Shown in pieces: positions 48,713-59,113 of a stretch of DNA of 64,000 nt. Made by a program: the position numbers and the translations under genes. Position 1 is the first letter of the stretch. The number at the start of each line of letters is the position of its first letter. The notes under the pieces were generated by a model, which saw only the letters and a program-made list of their open reading frames with translations, was not told the origin of the DNA and ran no database searches. The DNA comes from Desulfuromonadales bacterium. Its GTDB lineage: Bacteria; Desulfobacterota; Desulfuromonadia; Desulfuromonadales; Geopsychrobacteraceae. The DNA is taken from positions 1 to 64,000 of the forward strand of contig JAFGEL010000072.1 in NCBI GenBank assembly GCA_016931615.1. The letters are read 5' to 3'.

Positions 48713-50650
48713 ATGCGGTCATTTTCTTTAAGAACACAATTGATTGCCGGTGGCGTCCTGATCCCAGCCGTCCTGCTGCTGATTCTTTTCATCTCATTTT
48801 ACAACCATGAAAAGACCCAGGTCCTCGACAACGTCGTTGATAAATCGCGGATCCTTGCCCAGACAGTCGAATCGACACGCATCGAAATGGAGGACAAGTG
48901 GCAAAAGGGCTTATTTAATGTCGGCATGTTAAAGCAATGGGCCGACAAAGGAGAGACCGACAAAGTTCTAGCTTCCGTCCCTGTCGTATCGGCATGGAAT
49001 TCAGCGATGCGTAAAGCTGAAGAAGGAGGCTATATTTTTAAAGTCCCTAAATTCCACCCGCGGAACCCTAAGAACACTCCGGACGAACTGGAAAGCCGGG
49101 TTCTGCAAGAGATGAAAAATAAAGGCTTGAAAGAATATTATGAAATCGACGACACAACCAATTCTGTCCATTATTTCCGGGCTGTTTATCTGACGGATTC
49201 ATGTCTCTATTGTCACGGCGATCCAAGCAACTCTGAAAAATTCTGGGGCAACAGCAACGGCCTTGATCCTACAGGCAGCCGCATGGAAGGATGGAAAGCT
49301 GGTGAAATGCATGGGGCCTTTGAAATTATTCATTCTCTAAATGAAGCCGATGCAACCCTGGCATCAACCATCAGTTGGTCGGGCGGAGTCTTTCTTATTG
49401 TTCTCATATTCATGGGTGCGCTCATTTCCCTGTTCGCCACCAAGGCGGTGGTTAATCCGGTCCGCCAGGCAATGCGCATGATAGAGGGCCTGGAGAAGGG
49501 TGAACTGGACTATCGGGTCAGCACCAAACGTACGGATGAACTGGGACGACTGAGCAAGGCCATGAACGGCTTTGCCGATAACCTGCGGGACGAAGTTCTT
49601 GAAGCCTTCAACCGTCTGGCTCAGGGCGACTTCAGCTTCCGGGCCCAAGGGTTGATTGCTGCCCCCCTGGCAAAAGCCTGTCAGGGCCTGACAAGCGCCA
49701 TGCAAACCGTCCAGGATGCCAGCGATCAGATATCGTCGGGATCCATGCAAGTCTCGGAAACCAGTTCCTCCCTTGCTAACGGTGCAACCCAGCAGGCAGC
49801 GGCTCTGGAGGAAATATCCTCCTCCATGGTTGAAATGAACGAACAGACAAGCAACAACGCTGCCAATGCTTCGGCGGCAAATAAGCTTTCGGGTGAAGCA
49901 CGGGTGGCCGCGGAAAAAGGCAACCAACAGATGCAGACCATGGTCGAGGCCATGGAAGAGATCAAAAATTCTGCTCAGGATATCAGCAAGATCATCAAGG
50001 TGATCGACGAGATTGCCTTTCAGACCAACCTTCTGGCCCTCAATGCTGCAGTCGAAGCAGCCCGGGCCGGTCAACACGGCAAAGGCTTTGCCGTTGTCGC
50101 TGAGGAGGTACGTAACCTCGCGGCCAGAAGCGCCAAGGCGGCACGTGAGACCACGGCCCTGATTCAGGGTTCGGTCGACAAAACCAACGCCGGGGCTGAG
50201 ATTGCCAACCAGACGGCAACATCACTCAGTGAAATTGTCGCCGATGTGACAAAGGTCTCTGATCTCGTCGCTGAGATTGCAGCAGCAAGTAATGAACAGT
50301 CTGAAGGGATCGCCCAGGTCAATGAAGGGTTAACCCAACTGAATGAGGTCAACCAGCGCACGACCTCGACGTCTGAAGAAAGCGCTGCCATTGCGGAGGA
50401 ACTGTCCAGCCAGACTTCGGATCTGCAGCAGATGCTGAAGCGTTTTACCCTAAGCGGCAAAACCGTCCGTTCAAACGTGCTCCAGCAGCAAGCGATGCTG
50501 CATTCAAAACCACCGGCGCAGCAATCGCCCCCACCCAGGCAGATCACGCCGGCCCGACCTGCGACAGCGCAACCATCCACGCAGGAATGGGGAGCCAGCC
50601 CGGGCAAACCGGTCATAAAACTGGATGACGACGATTTCGGCAAGTACTGA
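48713..50650 (+). CDS. Methyl-accepting chemotaxis protein with DUF3365-type c-heme sensor domain
   Basis: Periplasmic CLYCH c-heme motif in a DUF3365-like domain; [60 protein letters not shown] signalling hairpin. Confidence 0.95.
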   Translation: MRSFSLRTQLIAGGVLIPAVLLLILFISFYNHEKTQVLDNVVDKSRILAQTVESTRIEMEDKWQKGLFNVGMLKQWADKGETDKVLASVPVVSAWNSAMRKAEEGGYIFKVPKFHPRNPKNTPDELESRVLQEMKNKGLKEYYEIDDTTNSVHYFRAVYLTDSCLYCHGDPSNSEKFWGNSNGLDPTGSRMEGWKAGEMHGAFEIIHSLNEADATLASTISWSGGVFLIVLIFMGALISLFATKAVVNPVRQAMRMIEGLEKGELDYRVSTKRTDELGRLSKAMNGFADNLRDEVLEAFNRLAQGDFSFRAQGLIAAPLAKACQGLTSAMQTVQDASDQISSGSMQVSETSSSLANGATQQAAALEEISSSMVEMNEQTSNNAANASAANKLSGEARVAAEKGNQQMQTMVEAMEEIKNSAQDISKIIKVIDEIAFQTNLLALNAAVEAARAGQHGKGFAVVAEEVRNLAARSAKAARETTALIQGSVDKTNAGAEIANQTATSLSEIVADVTKVSDLVAEIAAASNEQSEGIAQVNEGLTQLNEVNQRTTSTSEESAAIAEELSSQTSDLQQMLKRFTLSGKTVRSNVLQQQAMLHSKPPAQQSPPPRQITPARPATAQPSTQEWGASPGKPVIKLDDDDFGKY

Positions 50651-50672
50651 GAAATCTCATCGAACCAATAAC

Positions 50673-50709
50673 AAAAAAGCTCTGTCGCCATGGTCGACGG
50701 AGCTTTTTT
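50673..50709. terminator. Terminator downstream of MCP
   Basis: AAAAAAGCTCTGTCG-CCATGGT-CGACGGAGCTTTTTT. Confidence 0.85.
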
Positions 50710-50939
50710 GTTTTAAACTCTTGTGGTCACCTACTTGATTCCAGTCATTTCATAATAGAGTTTGGGAAGGGTGACTGGCGCCTGGATGGCGGCAGCCAAG
50801 CCCCAATGATGCGTTTATGCGCCCCTGAAATGGAATGTCCGAACTCAACTGGAGCGAACTGGATAAGCAGATAAACTTTTTATTCTGATGACTGTGCATC
50901 AATCATTTGTCTTGAGTTCGGTTTAAAGGGGGTCCACTG

Positions 50940-51359
50940 GTGGAAGATCTGAGAGTCACGGAAGAAATCTCCATTCCCAAAGAGGAGTTGGAAATCAGAG
51001 CTGTACACTCTCAGGGAGCAGGTGGGCAGCATGTCAACAAAGTCGCAAGTGGAATTCACCTGCGTTTCGATATTCAACGCTCGTCCCTTCCAGAAGAGAT
51101 CAAACACCGCTTAATGCAACGCTCAGACAAAAGAATCAGCAAAGAAGGCGTCTTGATCATCAAATCGCAACAGAGTCGCAGTCAGGAGAAAAATCGCATC
51201 AATGCCTTACAGATACTGGCTATACTGATTCAAAAAGCTTCAGTGAATCAAAAACAACGAAAACAAACTCGTCCAACCAGAAGCGCTATCGAAAAGCGGA
51301 TCGACAAGAAAAAACTTCTGGGTCAAACAAAAGAATTACGAAAAAAAATCATTCATTAG
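50940..51359 (+). CDS. arfB: Alternative ribosome-rescue factor ArfB (GGQ hydrolase)
   Basis: GTG start; RAVHSQGAGGQHVNKVASGIHLRFDI GGQ motif; basic C-terminal tail (RKQTRPTRSAIEKRIDKKK...). Confidence 0.93.
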   Translation: MEDLRVTEEISIPKEELEIRAVHSQGAGGQHVNKVASGIHLRFDIQRSSLPEEIKHRLMQRSDKRISKEGVLIIKSQQSRSQEKNRINALQILAILIQKASVNQKQRKQTRPTRSAIEKRIDKKKLLGQTKELRKKIIH

Positions 51360-51394
51360 GGCAGCTCTTACAGAACCCATACGAGGCAAAAGAG

Positions 51395-52354
51395 ATGAAC
51401 GATTTAAAATCACCGCCAGGTTGCGTCCTTGGAACAATGACTTTTGGTAACCAGGTTGACAAATCTACGGCAGATCAGATGGTGGGAAAGTTTCTGGATG
51501 CCGGATTTCACCAAATTGACACAGCTTACGCCTATGGTGATGGCGCCACCGAAAATATTCTTGGTCAAATTTTAACCAAGGAACGATGGCAGCAAATATA
51601 TCTGGCGACAAAAGCCAATCCCTGGGGAGAGGCAAGCTTACGACCTGAAGATGTTCGCCGCCAACTCGAAACTTCATTGCGGCGCCTTCAAACAGATTCC
51701 GTCGATCTTTTTTATCTCCATGCTCCAGACACACAAACCCCGATTGAAATAACTTTGGAGGAATGTCATCGACTATTTGTTGAGGGAAAATTTCGAGAGT
51801 TGGGGTTAAGCAACTACCCTGCCTGGCAGGTCATTGGTATTTGGCATACTTGCAAACATCACGGCTGGATTCTTCCGACTGTTTACCAAGGGATGTATAA
51901 TGCAATTACCCGTGATGTCGAGTCTGAACTGTTCCCGTCCATACGCACTAAAGGCATAAGATTCTATTCTTATAATCCCCTGGCGGGAGGGATCTTAACA
52001 GGCAAGTATTCTGAGCCAACCCAACTTCCCACAGAAGGACGCTTTATTATCCGGAAGAATTATCAAGAACGTTACTGGAAGAAGTCATCCTTCGCTGCTG
52101 TAAACCTACTGAGAACATTGTGTGAAAAACATCAAATTTCTCTGGCGGACAGTGCTCTGCGCTGGGAATTATATCACTCGCTGCTTTCCGGGGAACAAAA
52201 CGATGCGATCATCATTGGAGCCTCAAACATTGAGCAATTGGCAAATAATCTGGACAGTATGAAGCACTCCCCCCTCCCCGAGGAAATCGTCAGAGCCTAT
52301 AATCAAGCCTGGGACATAACTGGTTCGGAGTGTCCGGCATATTTCCGCGACTGA
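51395..52354 (+). CDS. Aldo/keto reductase
   Basis: LGTMTFGNQVDKSTADQMVGKFLDAGFHQIDTAYAYGDGATENILGQIL...LYLHAPD-like (DLFYLHAPDTQTP). Confidence 0.93.
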   Translation: MNDLKSPPGCVLGTMTFGNQVDKSTADQMVGKFLDAGFHQIDTAYAYGDGATENILGQILTKERWQQIYLATKANPWGEASLRPEDVRRQLETSLRRLQTDSVDLFYLHAPDTQTPIEITLEECHRLFVEGKFRELGLSNYPAWQVIGIWHTCKHHGWILPTVYQGMYNAITRDVESELFPSIRTKGIRFYSYNPLAGGILTGKYSEPTQLPTEGRFIIRKNYQERYWKKSSFAAVNLLRTLCEKHQISLADSALRWELYHSLLSGEQNDAIIIGASNIEQLANNLDSMKHSPLPEEIVRAYNQAWDITGSECPAYFRD

Positions 52355-52474
52355 ACCACAAAAGGTGATTGTACCCGCATCGATTACAGGCGCTGACTTG
52401 GCAGAACGGTTCTATTCTGACGCCTACACTGACTTATTTAAAGCACTAACTCGAGAACACTTTTGAGAGGACAT

Positions 52475-55153
52475 ATGACCCAGATCCCCCTACACCATCT
52501 CGCTGAAGAAGAACTTCAAGACTGGCTTGACGCGCTTGACGGCTTGAGCCGGGAAAAAGGCGACGAAGGGGTTCGCGAAATTCTGCGGCAACTCCAGAGT
52601 CACGCCATGAGCAAAGGTGTCCAGCTCAACGAGGCCACCCTGAACACGCCCTACGTCAACAGCATTCACTGGACCAGACAACCGGCCTATCCTGGCGACT
52701 TGGAACTGGAAAAGAAAATCGAGAACATCATTCGCTGGAATGCCATGGCGATGGTCCTGCAGGCCAACGATGCCGGAACCGGGGTTGGCGGGCACATTGC
52801 CACCTACGCTTCAGCAGCAACCCAGATGGAAGTCGGTTTTCATCATATATTCCGAGCTCCCGGTGAAAATTACGGAGGGGATCTGCTGATCGTCCAGCCT
52901 CATGCGTCTCCCGGTGTTTACGCCCGAGCCTTTCTCGAAGGAAGCCTGTCAGAGCAGCAGCTGAAAAATTTCCGCCGCGAGCTCGAGCCCGGCGGGGGGC
53001 TCTCTTCGTATCCACACCCGCGCAATATGCCTGATTTCTGGCAGGTCCCGTGCAGTTCCATGGGACTGGGCACTCCGACTGCCATCTACCAGGCCAGGTT
53101 CATGAAATATCTCGAGAACAGGGGTTTGAAACCTGACAATGGCGGACGGGTCTGGTGCTTTGTCGGAGACGGAGAAACGGATGAACCGGAAGTCCGCGGC
53201 ACCATCAATATGGCCTCGCGGGAAAACCTCGACAATCTGGTGCTGGTCGTCAATTGCAACCTTCAGCGCCTTGATGGTCCGGTGCGCGGTAACGGCAAAA
53301 TCATTCAGGAACTTGAACGCAGTTTCCGCGGTGCCGACTGGAATGTTATCAAGGTCATCTGGGGTGAGGGCTGGGACGGCCTGCTCGACCACGATACAAC
53401 CGGGGCACTCCATCGTCGTATGGAGGAAGCCCTGGATGGCGACTACCAGATGTACTCAGTATCGAGCGGCGATACCCAGCGCGAGCTCTGGGTCGAGAAC
53501 AACCCGGTTCTGCGTGACATGATGTCGTCCCTCAGTGACGAGGAAGTCAGGGCCATCAAGCGCGGCGGGCAGGATCCGAAAAAAATCTATGCCGCTTATC
53601 ATCAGGCCTGTCAAAGCCCACAAAAACCGACTGTCATTCTGATCAAAACCGTCAAGGGAGACAGTCTCGGAGCAGCAGCACAGGGACGCAACACCAGCCA
53701 TCAGAAAAAGCAGTTTTCCCTCGAAGAACGGCTGGACTGCGCAGAACGCTGGGGAATTCCCCTGTCAAAAGAAGATATAGGGAGAGCGCAATTTTATCGA
53801 CCTGCGGAAGACAGCGCAGAGATCCGCTACCTGCGTCAGAAACGCGAGCAGCTCAACGGTTTTCTTCCCCGGCGGAACATTCGCTGCCCCGAGTTAAAAG
53901 CTCCGAAAATCAGCCTGTTCAGCGAGTTTATCCAGCCGACGGCAGAGAGGGAAGCAAGCACGACAATATCTTTTGTACGCATGCTGTCACGTCTGCTCAA
54001 AGACCAAGAGCTTGGTCGTTACATTGTCCCGATTGTTCCGGATGAGGCACGAACGTTCGGCATGGACGGACTGTTCAAGGAAGTCGGTATCTACTCCTGT
54101 GTCGGTCAACAGTACCAGCCGGTCGATGCGGGGAGCCTGCTTCCTTACCGGGAAGCTAAAGACGGGCAGATCCTTCAGGAAGGCATTTGCGAAACCGGGG
54201 CCATGGCCTCATTTCTGGCTGCGGGAACAGCCTATGCAGTCCACGGCATTCCCACAATTCCATTTTATGTATTTTATTCGATGTTTGGCTTTCAGAGAGT
54301 CGGCGATATGATCTGGGCCTGCGCCGATATGCTCTGCCGCGGCTTTCTTTTCGGCGGAACAGCCGGCCGCACAACGCTGAACGGCGAAGGCCTGCAGCAT
54401 CAGGATGGCCACAGTCATGTCCTGGCAACGACTTTTCCCAATTTGCGGAGCTACGATCCGGCCTATGCCTATGAACTAGCCGTCATTTTACGCGATGGCA
54501 TTGAGCGTATGTATCACCATCAGGAAAATGTCTTCTATTACATCACCCTGTACAATGAGAGCTACCCGCAACCGGCCATGCCCAAAGTTAAAAATCTGGA
54601 ACAACAGATCATCAAGGGAGCCTACTGCCTGAAAGAGGCCGAACCTCAAGCTGAACAAAAGCATGCCATCCATCTTCTGGCCAGCGGGGTCATGATTCAG
54701 CAAGCTCTCCGTGCTGTAGATCTGCTGGCGGGATACGGCTTGGCAGCCCATGTCTGGAGTGTAACCAGCTATTCGGAACTCTATCGCAACGCCATAGAAT
54801 GTGAGCGACACAATCGCTTGAATCCTGATCAAGAACAGCTGATCCCCTATCTGCAGGACACATTCAATCACCCGGATGATATTTTCGTTGCCGTCAGCGA
54901 CTATCTCAAAGCTCTGCCCAACAGTATTCGTGCGTGGATTCCCGGGCCCATGACGGTTTTGGGAACCGATGGTTTCGGCCTGAGTGATTCACGCGAATCG
55001 TTGCGCAGTTTCTTTGAAGTCAGTGCCGAACAGATCGCCTTTGCCGCCCTGGAACTGCGCTATCGTCAGGGTTTGCTGAGTCAGAAAGAGTTACTGTCAA
55101 TCAGGGCAAAACTGGGCATTGATCCCCACAAACAGGACGCCGCGGCTCGTTGA
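52475..55153 (+). CDS. aceE: Pyruvate dehydrogenase E1, homodimeric type
   Basis: Start at MTQIPLH; NTPYVNSIHWTRQPAYPGDLELEKKIENIIRWNAMAMVLQAND; VWCFVGDGETDEPEVRGTINMASRENLDNLVLVVNCNLQRLDGPVRGNGKIIQELE TPP motif. Confidence 0.95.
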   Translation: MTQIPLHHLAEEELQDWLDALDGLSREKGDEGVREILRQLQSHAMSKGVQLNEATLNTPYVNSIHWTRQPAYPGDLELEKKIENIIRWNAMAMVLQANDAGTGVGGHIATYASAATQMEVGFHHIFRAPGENYGGDLLIVQPHASPGVYARAFLEGSLSEQQLKNFRRELEPGGGLSSYPHPRNMPDFWQVPCSSMGLGTPTAIYQARFMKYLENRGLKPDNGGRVWCFVGDGETDEPEVRGTINMASRENLDNLVLVVNCNLQRLDGPVRGNGKIIQELERSFRGADWNVIKVIWGEGWDGLLDHDTTGALHRRMEEALDGDYQMYSVSSGDTQRELWVENNPVLRDMMSSLSDEEVRAIKRGGQDPKKIYAAYHQACQSPQKPTVILIKTVKGDSLGAAAQGRNTSHQKKQFSLEERLDCAERWGIPLSKEDIGRAQFYRPAEDSAEIRYLRQKREQLNGFLPRRNIRCPELKAPKISLFSEFIQPTAEREASTTISFVRMLSRLLKDQELGRYIVPIVPDEARTFGMDGLFKEVGIYSCVGQQYQPVDAGSLLPYREAKDGQILQEGICETGAMASFLAAGTAYAVHGIPTIPFYVFYSMFGFQRVGDMIWACADMLCRGFLFGGTAGRTTLNGEGLQHQDGHSHVLATTFPNLRSYDPAYAYELAVILRDGIERMYHHQENVFYYITLYNESYPQPAMPKVKNLEQQIIKGAYCLKEAEPQAEQKHAIHLLASGVMIQQALRAVDLLAGYGLAAHVWSVTSYSELYRNAIECERHNRLNPDQEQLIPYLQDTFNHPDDIFVAVSDYLKALPNSIRAWIPGPMTVLGTDGFGLSDSRESLRSFFEVSAEQIAFAALELRYRQGLLSQKELLSIRAKLGIDPHKQDAAAR

Positions 55154-56325
55154 AGGACCTTGCGATGAATAATACGACCATCATGCCGGACATGGGTGAA
55201 AACCTCACCAGTGGGACCATCACTCAGGTTTTTGTATCACCTGGTGACAACGTCGACATCGGAACCCCTCTGATTGAAGTTGAGGCGGATAAAACCCTTG
55301 TCGAAATTCCCTCTGACGCAACTGGAATCATTGAAGAAATCATGGTGTCCGCCGGAGATCGGATCACTGCCGGGGACCGGATTGCCGTTGTGGCAACACA
55401 GCCGAGTCCCCACCGGAACCATAATAAGCAATCTCAGCCTTCAGCAGCCCGCTTCAACGAACTTCAAAAAAGAAAGGATCAGCCCAAGAAAATCACAACA
55501 TCGGGACAATCACAAACATCAGCTGAATCTGTCCCTTCACGAGGAACCTGTTACGCCGGACCTTCCGCTCATCGTTTAGCCCGTGAGCTCGGCATCAACC
55601 TCGATAGGGTAGCGAGCTTGTCGACCGATCAGAGAATCTCCACGGCAGATATCAAAAATTACGTTCGGAAGAAGCTTTCCGAAACAGCGGGTACAGACAT
55701 CGCTCCACAACCGCTGAGGGGAGATCATCAACTGTTCAGCCATCAGCTGAAAGCCGACATAACGCGATTGGAAGCCGATCGTTCGCGGATCAATCAGCCA
55801 AGTCAACCTCACTCCATTTCACTCGAGTCTTTCCTCATTCGGGCGATAGGGCAAATCCTCAGGAAGAATCCTTTAACAGCCGCGACTGAAGAACCAGCCC
55901 GGGAGAGCCGGGCTGATCTGACCGTGGTTCTTAGAAATTCACTGGACTTTGGATATTCCGTCATAAAACAGGTTGATCAGCTGCCGCTTCATGAGCTTGA
56001 AAACCGGCTTCAGCAGGATCATGGGACAACATCTCACTGGCCCCCGCCCTCTTTGCCACACGAACCACAAGTCATCTACTCCAACTTGTCCCAAGCTGAA
56101 CGGGAACAGCTCTTCAGCGGGACTCCTCGAAAAAGTGCGATTTTCATCACTACCGACGAACCTTTCATTGAAAAAGAGGACCAGAGGGCGACTCAGAACA
56201 AAAAGACCGCACTGAACCTTACGCTGTTTTGTGATCAAACCCTCGTCAGCGGCTTCGAGGCAACTGAGTTTCTCGAAAAACTCAAAAGGCTCCTTGAGAA
56301 TCCTGTTCTGCTGGCTCTTCAATGA
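55150..56325 (+). CDS. Lipoyl-domain / PSBD / E2-like protein with degenerate acyltransferase motif
   Basis: Lipoyl domain (IEVEADKTLVEIPSDATGII), PSBD (GPSAHRLARELGINLDRV...RISTADIKNYV), E2-like C-terminus (LNLTLFCDQTLVSGFEATEFLEKLKRLLENP); overlaps aceE stop by 4 nt. Confidence 0.85.
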   Translation: MKDLAMNNTTIMPDMGENLTSGTITQVFVSPGDNVDIGTPLIEVEADKTLVEIPSDATGIIEEIMVSAGDRITAGDRIAVVATQPSPHRNHNKQSQPSAARFNELQKRKDQPKKITTSGQSQTSAESVPSRGTCYAGPSAHRLARELGINLDRVASLSTDQRISTADIKNYVRKKLSETAGTDIAPQPLRGDHQLFSHQLKADITRLEADRSRINQPSQPHSISLESFLIRAIGQILRKNPLTAATEEPARESRADLTVVLRNSLDFGYSVIKQVDQLPLHELENRLQQDHGTTSHWPPPSLPHEPQVIYSNLSQAEREQLFSGTPRKSAIFITTDEPFIEKEDQRATQNKKTALNLTLFCDQTLVSGFEATEFLEKLKRLLENPVLLALQ

Positions 56326-56425
56326 AGATAAAAATGGCAATAAAGCTATTAATTCTTTGAGCATAATCTTGGTTGTGGTAAATTAAATAAATCTATAAAT
56401 TTAATTTATCTTAACTTTACCGAGC

Positions 56426-58408
56426 ATGCATTATCTTATTGTTGAGCAGCAATCACCAGCGCCCGAAAACCTCTCGGAGCTGACCAAAGAACTGGCTCAC
56501 AAGCATCAGCTTGATCCCTACCAGTGTCGGCAACGACTTGTCGGTCAGGGTCTATCATTGCTGGCCAAGGGCCCGCGGGAAACCCTGGAAAAGATTTCCC
56601 CGCTGCTGACCTCGGCCAAGGTGATCCATTCGGTCGTCAAACCAAGCAAACCGGAGTATGCCCCGCAGAGAATTCGCAACCTGCAAATCACGCCGGAGCA
56701 GATATCTTTCGATTGCCGGGAAAAAACCGTAATATTTCCCAAGGGGGCTCACATTCTGGCTATTTTTGCCGATCTTTCCGGCACATTAGCCGACAAAAGC
56801 ATCCAGCAGCTCCTCTCCGGCAACAGCTATTTTGGACGTAACGCTACCCCCCGTATGGATCGGAACAAAGTCTCTAAAACCATCCTTCAGGGCCGGCCCG
56901 TTCTGGATCTCTACCGCTTGAGCAACCGCCTGGAGATTACTGATGCCGTGCGGATCTTTCCCGGAAAGTTTGATCCCAAAGGGCTGGGTCCCAAAGCGAC
57001 CCTCAGCAGCAAACAAAACCTGCTGCAGATTCTCAACCTGGCCGAAGAATATGCCACTCAGCTTCATCTTTTTCATGATTTCGGACTGGTCAATCTGCCC
57101 GGTTGCACGTTACACCGTGACGATCCCGACAATCCGGAAACACAACGCCATAACCTGATCAGCCTCGCCCGCTACGGCTGGCTGATGAGTGATCTACTAC
57201 AAGCACAGAAACAACAACCTGACCCGCAGGGGCAATCTCAAGCGGACCTGCCCAGCGTTGTGGCCATGGCCATGGCTGCCCAGAACCCGGGCCTGGCGGG
57301 AGAACCTGGTCAGGATCCCATCCATTCACTGGCTGAGGAGCTGATGAAAGATGTTCAGCCCGCCACAAATGAAGATAGCGCTGAAGAACGACAGAACAAT
57401 AAACCGGTGGGGCTCCCTGCCCCACCCCAGGCAAAACCCCTCCCGGCCTGGTCAAAGCCGCGTTTCTGGATCGGTACTGCAGGCTCCCTGACGATCATCG
57501 CAGGATTTATGCTTTTCAATCTGGCTGACAACCGATGGCTGAATAAAGCCGCCTACCATGCCTTTGCCTCCGGCACCATCCCCCTGATGGTTGCCGCTGC
57601 GATGTTCTGGTCTGCCTTTTACTTTTTACGTTTGAAACGTCAGATTGAAAACACGCCCACCAGTCGCATCCGCTCCGTCGCCATGGGTATGGTCGAAGTC
57701 AAAGGCCGGGCGGTACGCAAATTTGCCTTGCTTTCGCCGATGTCACACACACCCTGTGTCTTTTACCGGCTGACGAAATTCCGTCGTGAACGCAATAACC
57801 AGTGGAAAGTCTCCAGTGTCAGCAGCAGCGCCAACGTGCCGTTTGATCTTGAAGATGACACCGGTCGGATTGAGATTAACCCTTCGGGCTGCCGCGTCAG
57901 TGCCGGCACCAGACAGGAAGGAAGCTCGGGACAGGTCGGCCTGATCCATCTCAGCGACAATGTCGATGATAAATGGGTTGAAGAAATCATTGTTGACGGC
58001 ACCCTGCTCTATGTACTGGGCTTTGCAGCAGCGAAAGCCCCGTCAGGGCCTTCCCTGCAGGCCAAAAAGACCGCGGCGTTACGTGAGCTGAAACGCAATC
58101 CGCAACAGCTGAAAAAATTTGACAAAAATGGCGATGGTGTCATTGATGCCGATGAATGGGATGAAGCCAGAGCCGGGGTCGAAACCGACATCATGCGTGA
58201 GAACCTGAAAGATCGATCTGAACGGAAAAAACAGCAGGATCATATCGTCATCGGCAAAAAGAAAGGGCGGCCATTGATCATCGCTGAAACCCATTCAGAA
58301 GATCATTTGACCGCACGCTATCTTTATTACAGCATCCCCCTGTTTGGTGCTGCGGCACTGGCGACAGGCGGGGCAATCTATCTGTTGATCAACTATCTGC
58401 AAACATAG
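56426..58408 (+). CDS. Membrane protein with GIDE-type (MULAN-like) domain and embedded EF-hand
   Basis: TM pairs flanking IRSVAMGMVEVKGRAVRKF...SHTPCVFYRLTKFRRERNNQWKVSSVSSSANVPFDLEDDTGRIEINPSGCRV (GIDE-like); canonical EF-hand loop DKNGDGVIDADE; adjacent to lemA. Confidence 0.75.
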   Translation: MHYLIVEQQSPAPENLSELTKELAHKHQLDPYQCRQRLVGQGLSLLAKGPRETLEKISPLLTSAKVIHSVVKPSKPEYAPQRIRNLQITPEQISFDCREKTVIFPKGAHILAIFADLSGTLADKSIQQLLSGNSYFGRNATPRMDRNKVSKTILQGRPVLDLYRLSNRLEITDAVRIFPGKFDPKGLGPKATLSSKQNLLQILNLAEEYATQLHLFHDFGLVNLPGCTLHRDDPDNPETQRHNLISLARYGWLMSDLLQAQKQQPDPQGQSQADLPSVVAMAMAAQNPGLAGEPGQDPIHSLAEELMKDVQPATNEDSAEERQNNKPVGLPAPPQAKPLPAWSKPRFWIGTAGSLTIIAGFMLFNLADNRWLNKAAYHAFASGTIPLMVAAAMFWSAFYFLRLKRQIENTPTSRIRSVAMGMVEVKGRAVRKFALLSPMSHTPCVFYRLTKFRRERNNQWKVSSVSSSANVPFDLEDDTGRIEINPSGCRVSAGTRQEGSSGQVGLIHLSDNVDDKWVEEIIVDGTLLYVLGFAAAKAPSGPSLQAKKTAALRELKRNPQQLKKFDKNGDGVIDADEWDEARAGVETDIMRENLKDRSERKKQQDHIVIGKKKGRPLIIAETHSEDHLTARYLYYSIPLFGAAALATGGAIYLLINYLQT

Positions 58409-58433
58409 GGACCGAAAAAAGGAGATTTAAATT

Positions 58434-59003
58434 ATGGCTGGTTGGATCACTTTGGGCGTCATTCTACTCATCCTGATAGGAATCATTTTTTACATCATCA
58501 TGATCTACAATGGCTTCGTGGCACTGAAAAACAACATCAATCAGGACTGGAGCAACATCGATGTACTGCTTAAACAACGCTTTGATGAATTGCCGAAGCT
58601 GATTAAAGTCTGCGAAGGCTACATGCAGCATGAGCAGAAAACTCTGGAGGCGGTGGTCAAAGCCCGTTCAATGGTCAATTCAGCACAGGGCGAAGAGCAG
58701 AAGCTGCAGGCTCAGAATATGCTCACCGACACCCTGAAGTCTCTGTTCATGGTCGTCGAACGTTATCCCGACCTCAAAGCCGACACCGGATTCAGGCAAC
58801 TGAGCAACAGAATCAGCGAAATCGAAGATCAGATCGCCGATCGGCGCGAGCTTTACAACGCTTCGGTGACAATCTATAACACCCGGCTGGACCAGTTCCC
58901 GGACGTCGTCGTCGCGCGGACCTTCAATTTTACCGGCCGCTCGCTGTGGAAAATTGATCCCGCCCATCGGCAGGACGTGGACGTCAGCTTCAAGCACAGC
59001 TGA
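58434..59003 (+). CDS. lemA: LemA family protein
   Basis: YNGFVALKNNINQDWSNIDVLLKQRFDELPKLIKVCEGYMQHEQKTLEAVVKARS...FRQLSNRISEIEDQIADRRELYNASVTIYNTRLDQFPDVVVA. Confidence 0.95.
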   Translation: MAGWITLGVILLILIGIIFYIIMIYNGFVALKNNINQDWSNIDVLLKQRFDELPKLIKVCEGYMQHEQKTLEAVVKARSMVNSAQGEEQKLQAQNMLTDTLKSLFMVVERYPDLKADTGFRQLSNRISEIEDQIADRRELYNASVTIYNTRLDQFPDVVVARTFNFTGRSLWKIDPAHRQDVDVSFKHS

Positions 59004-59113
59004 AAAAGTTAAACTTACCCGGCGGGAAGGTCGATAAGTTATCTGCTGTTTTCGGTCAGGATGGGCCGGAGCCTGAGGTTCCATGGATGGAATCGCTGTG
59101 AGGAAAGCTGTCC

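Noticed and set aside
49364-50077. 237-aa minus-strand ORF
   Set aside because: Antisense to the highly conserved MCP signalling domain.
56426-58408. Bacterial ubiquitin-like conjugation system based on the GIDE domain
   Set aside because: No RING, E1, E2 or Ub-like genes are visible nearby. The GIDE homology alone does not support ligase activity.
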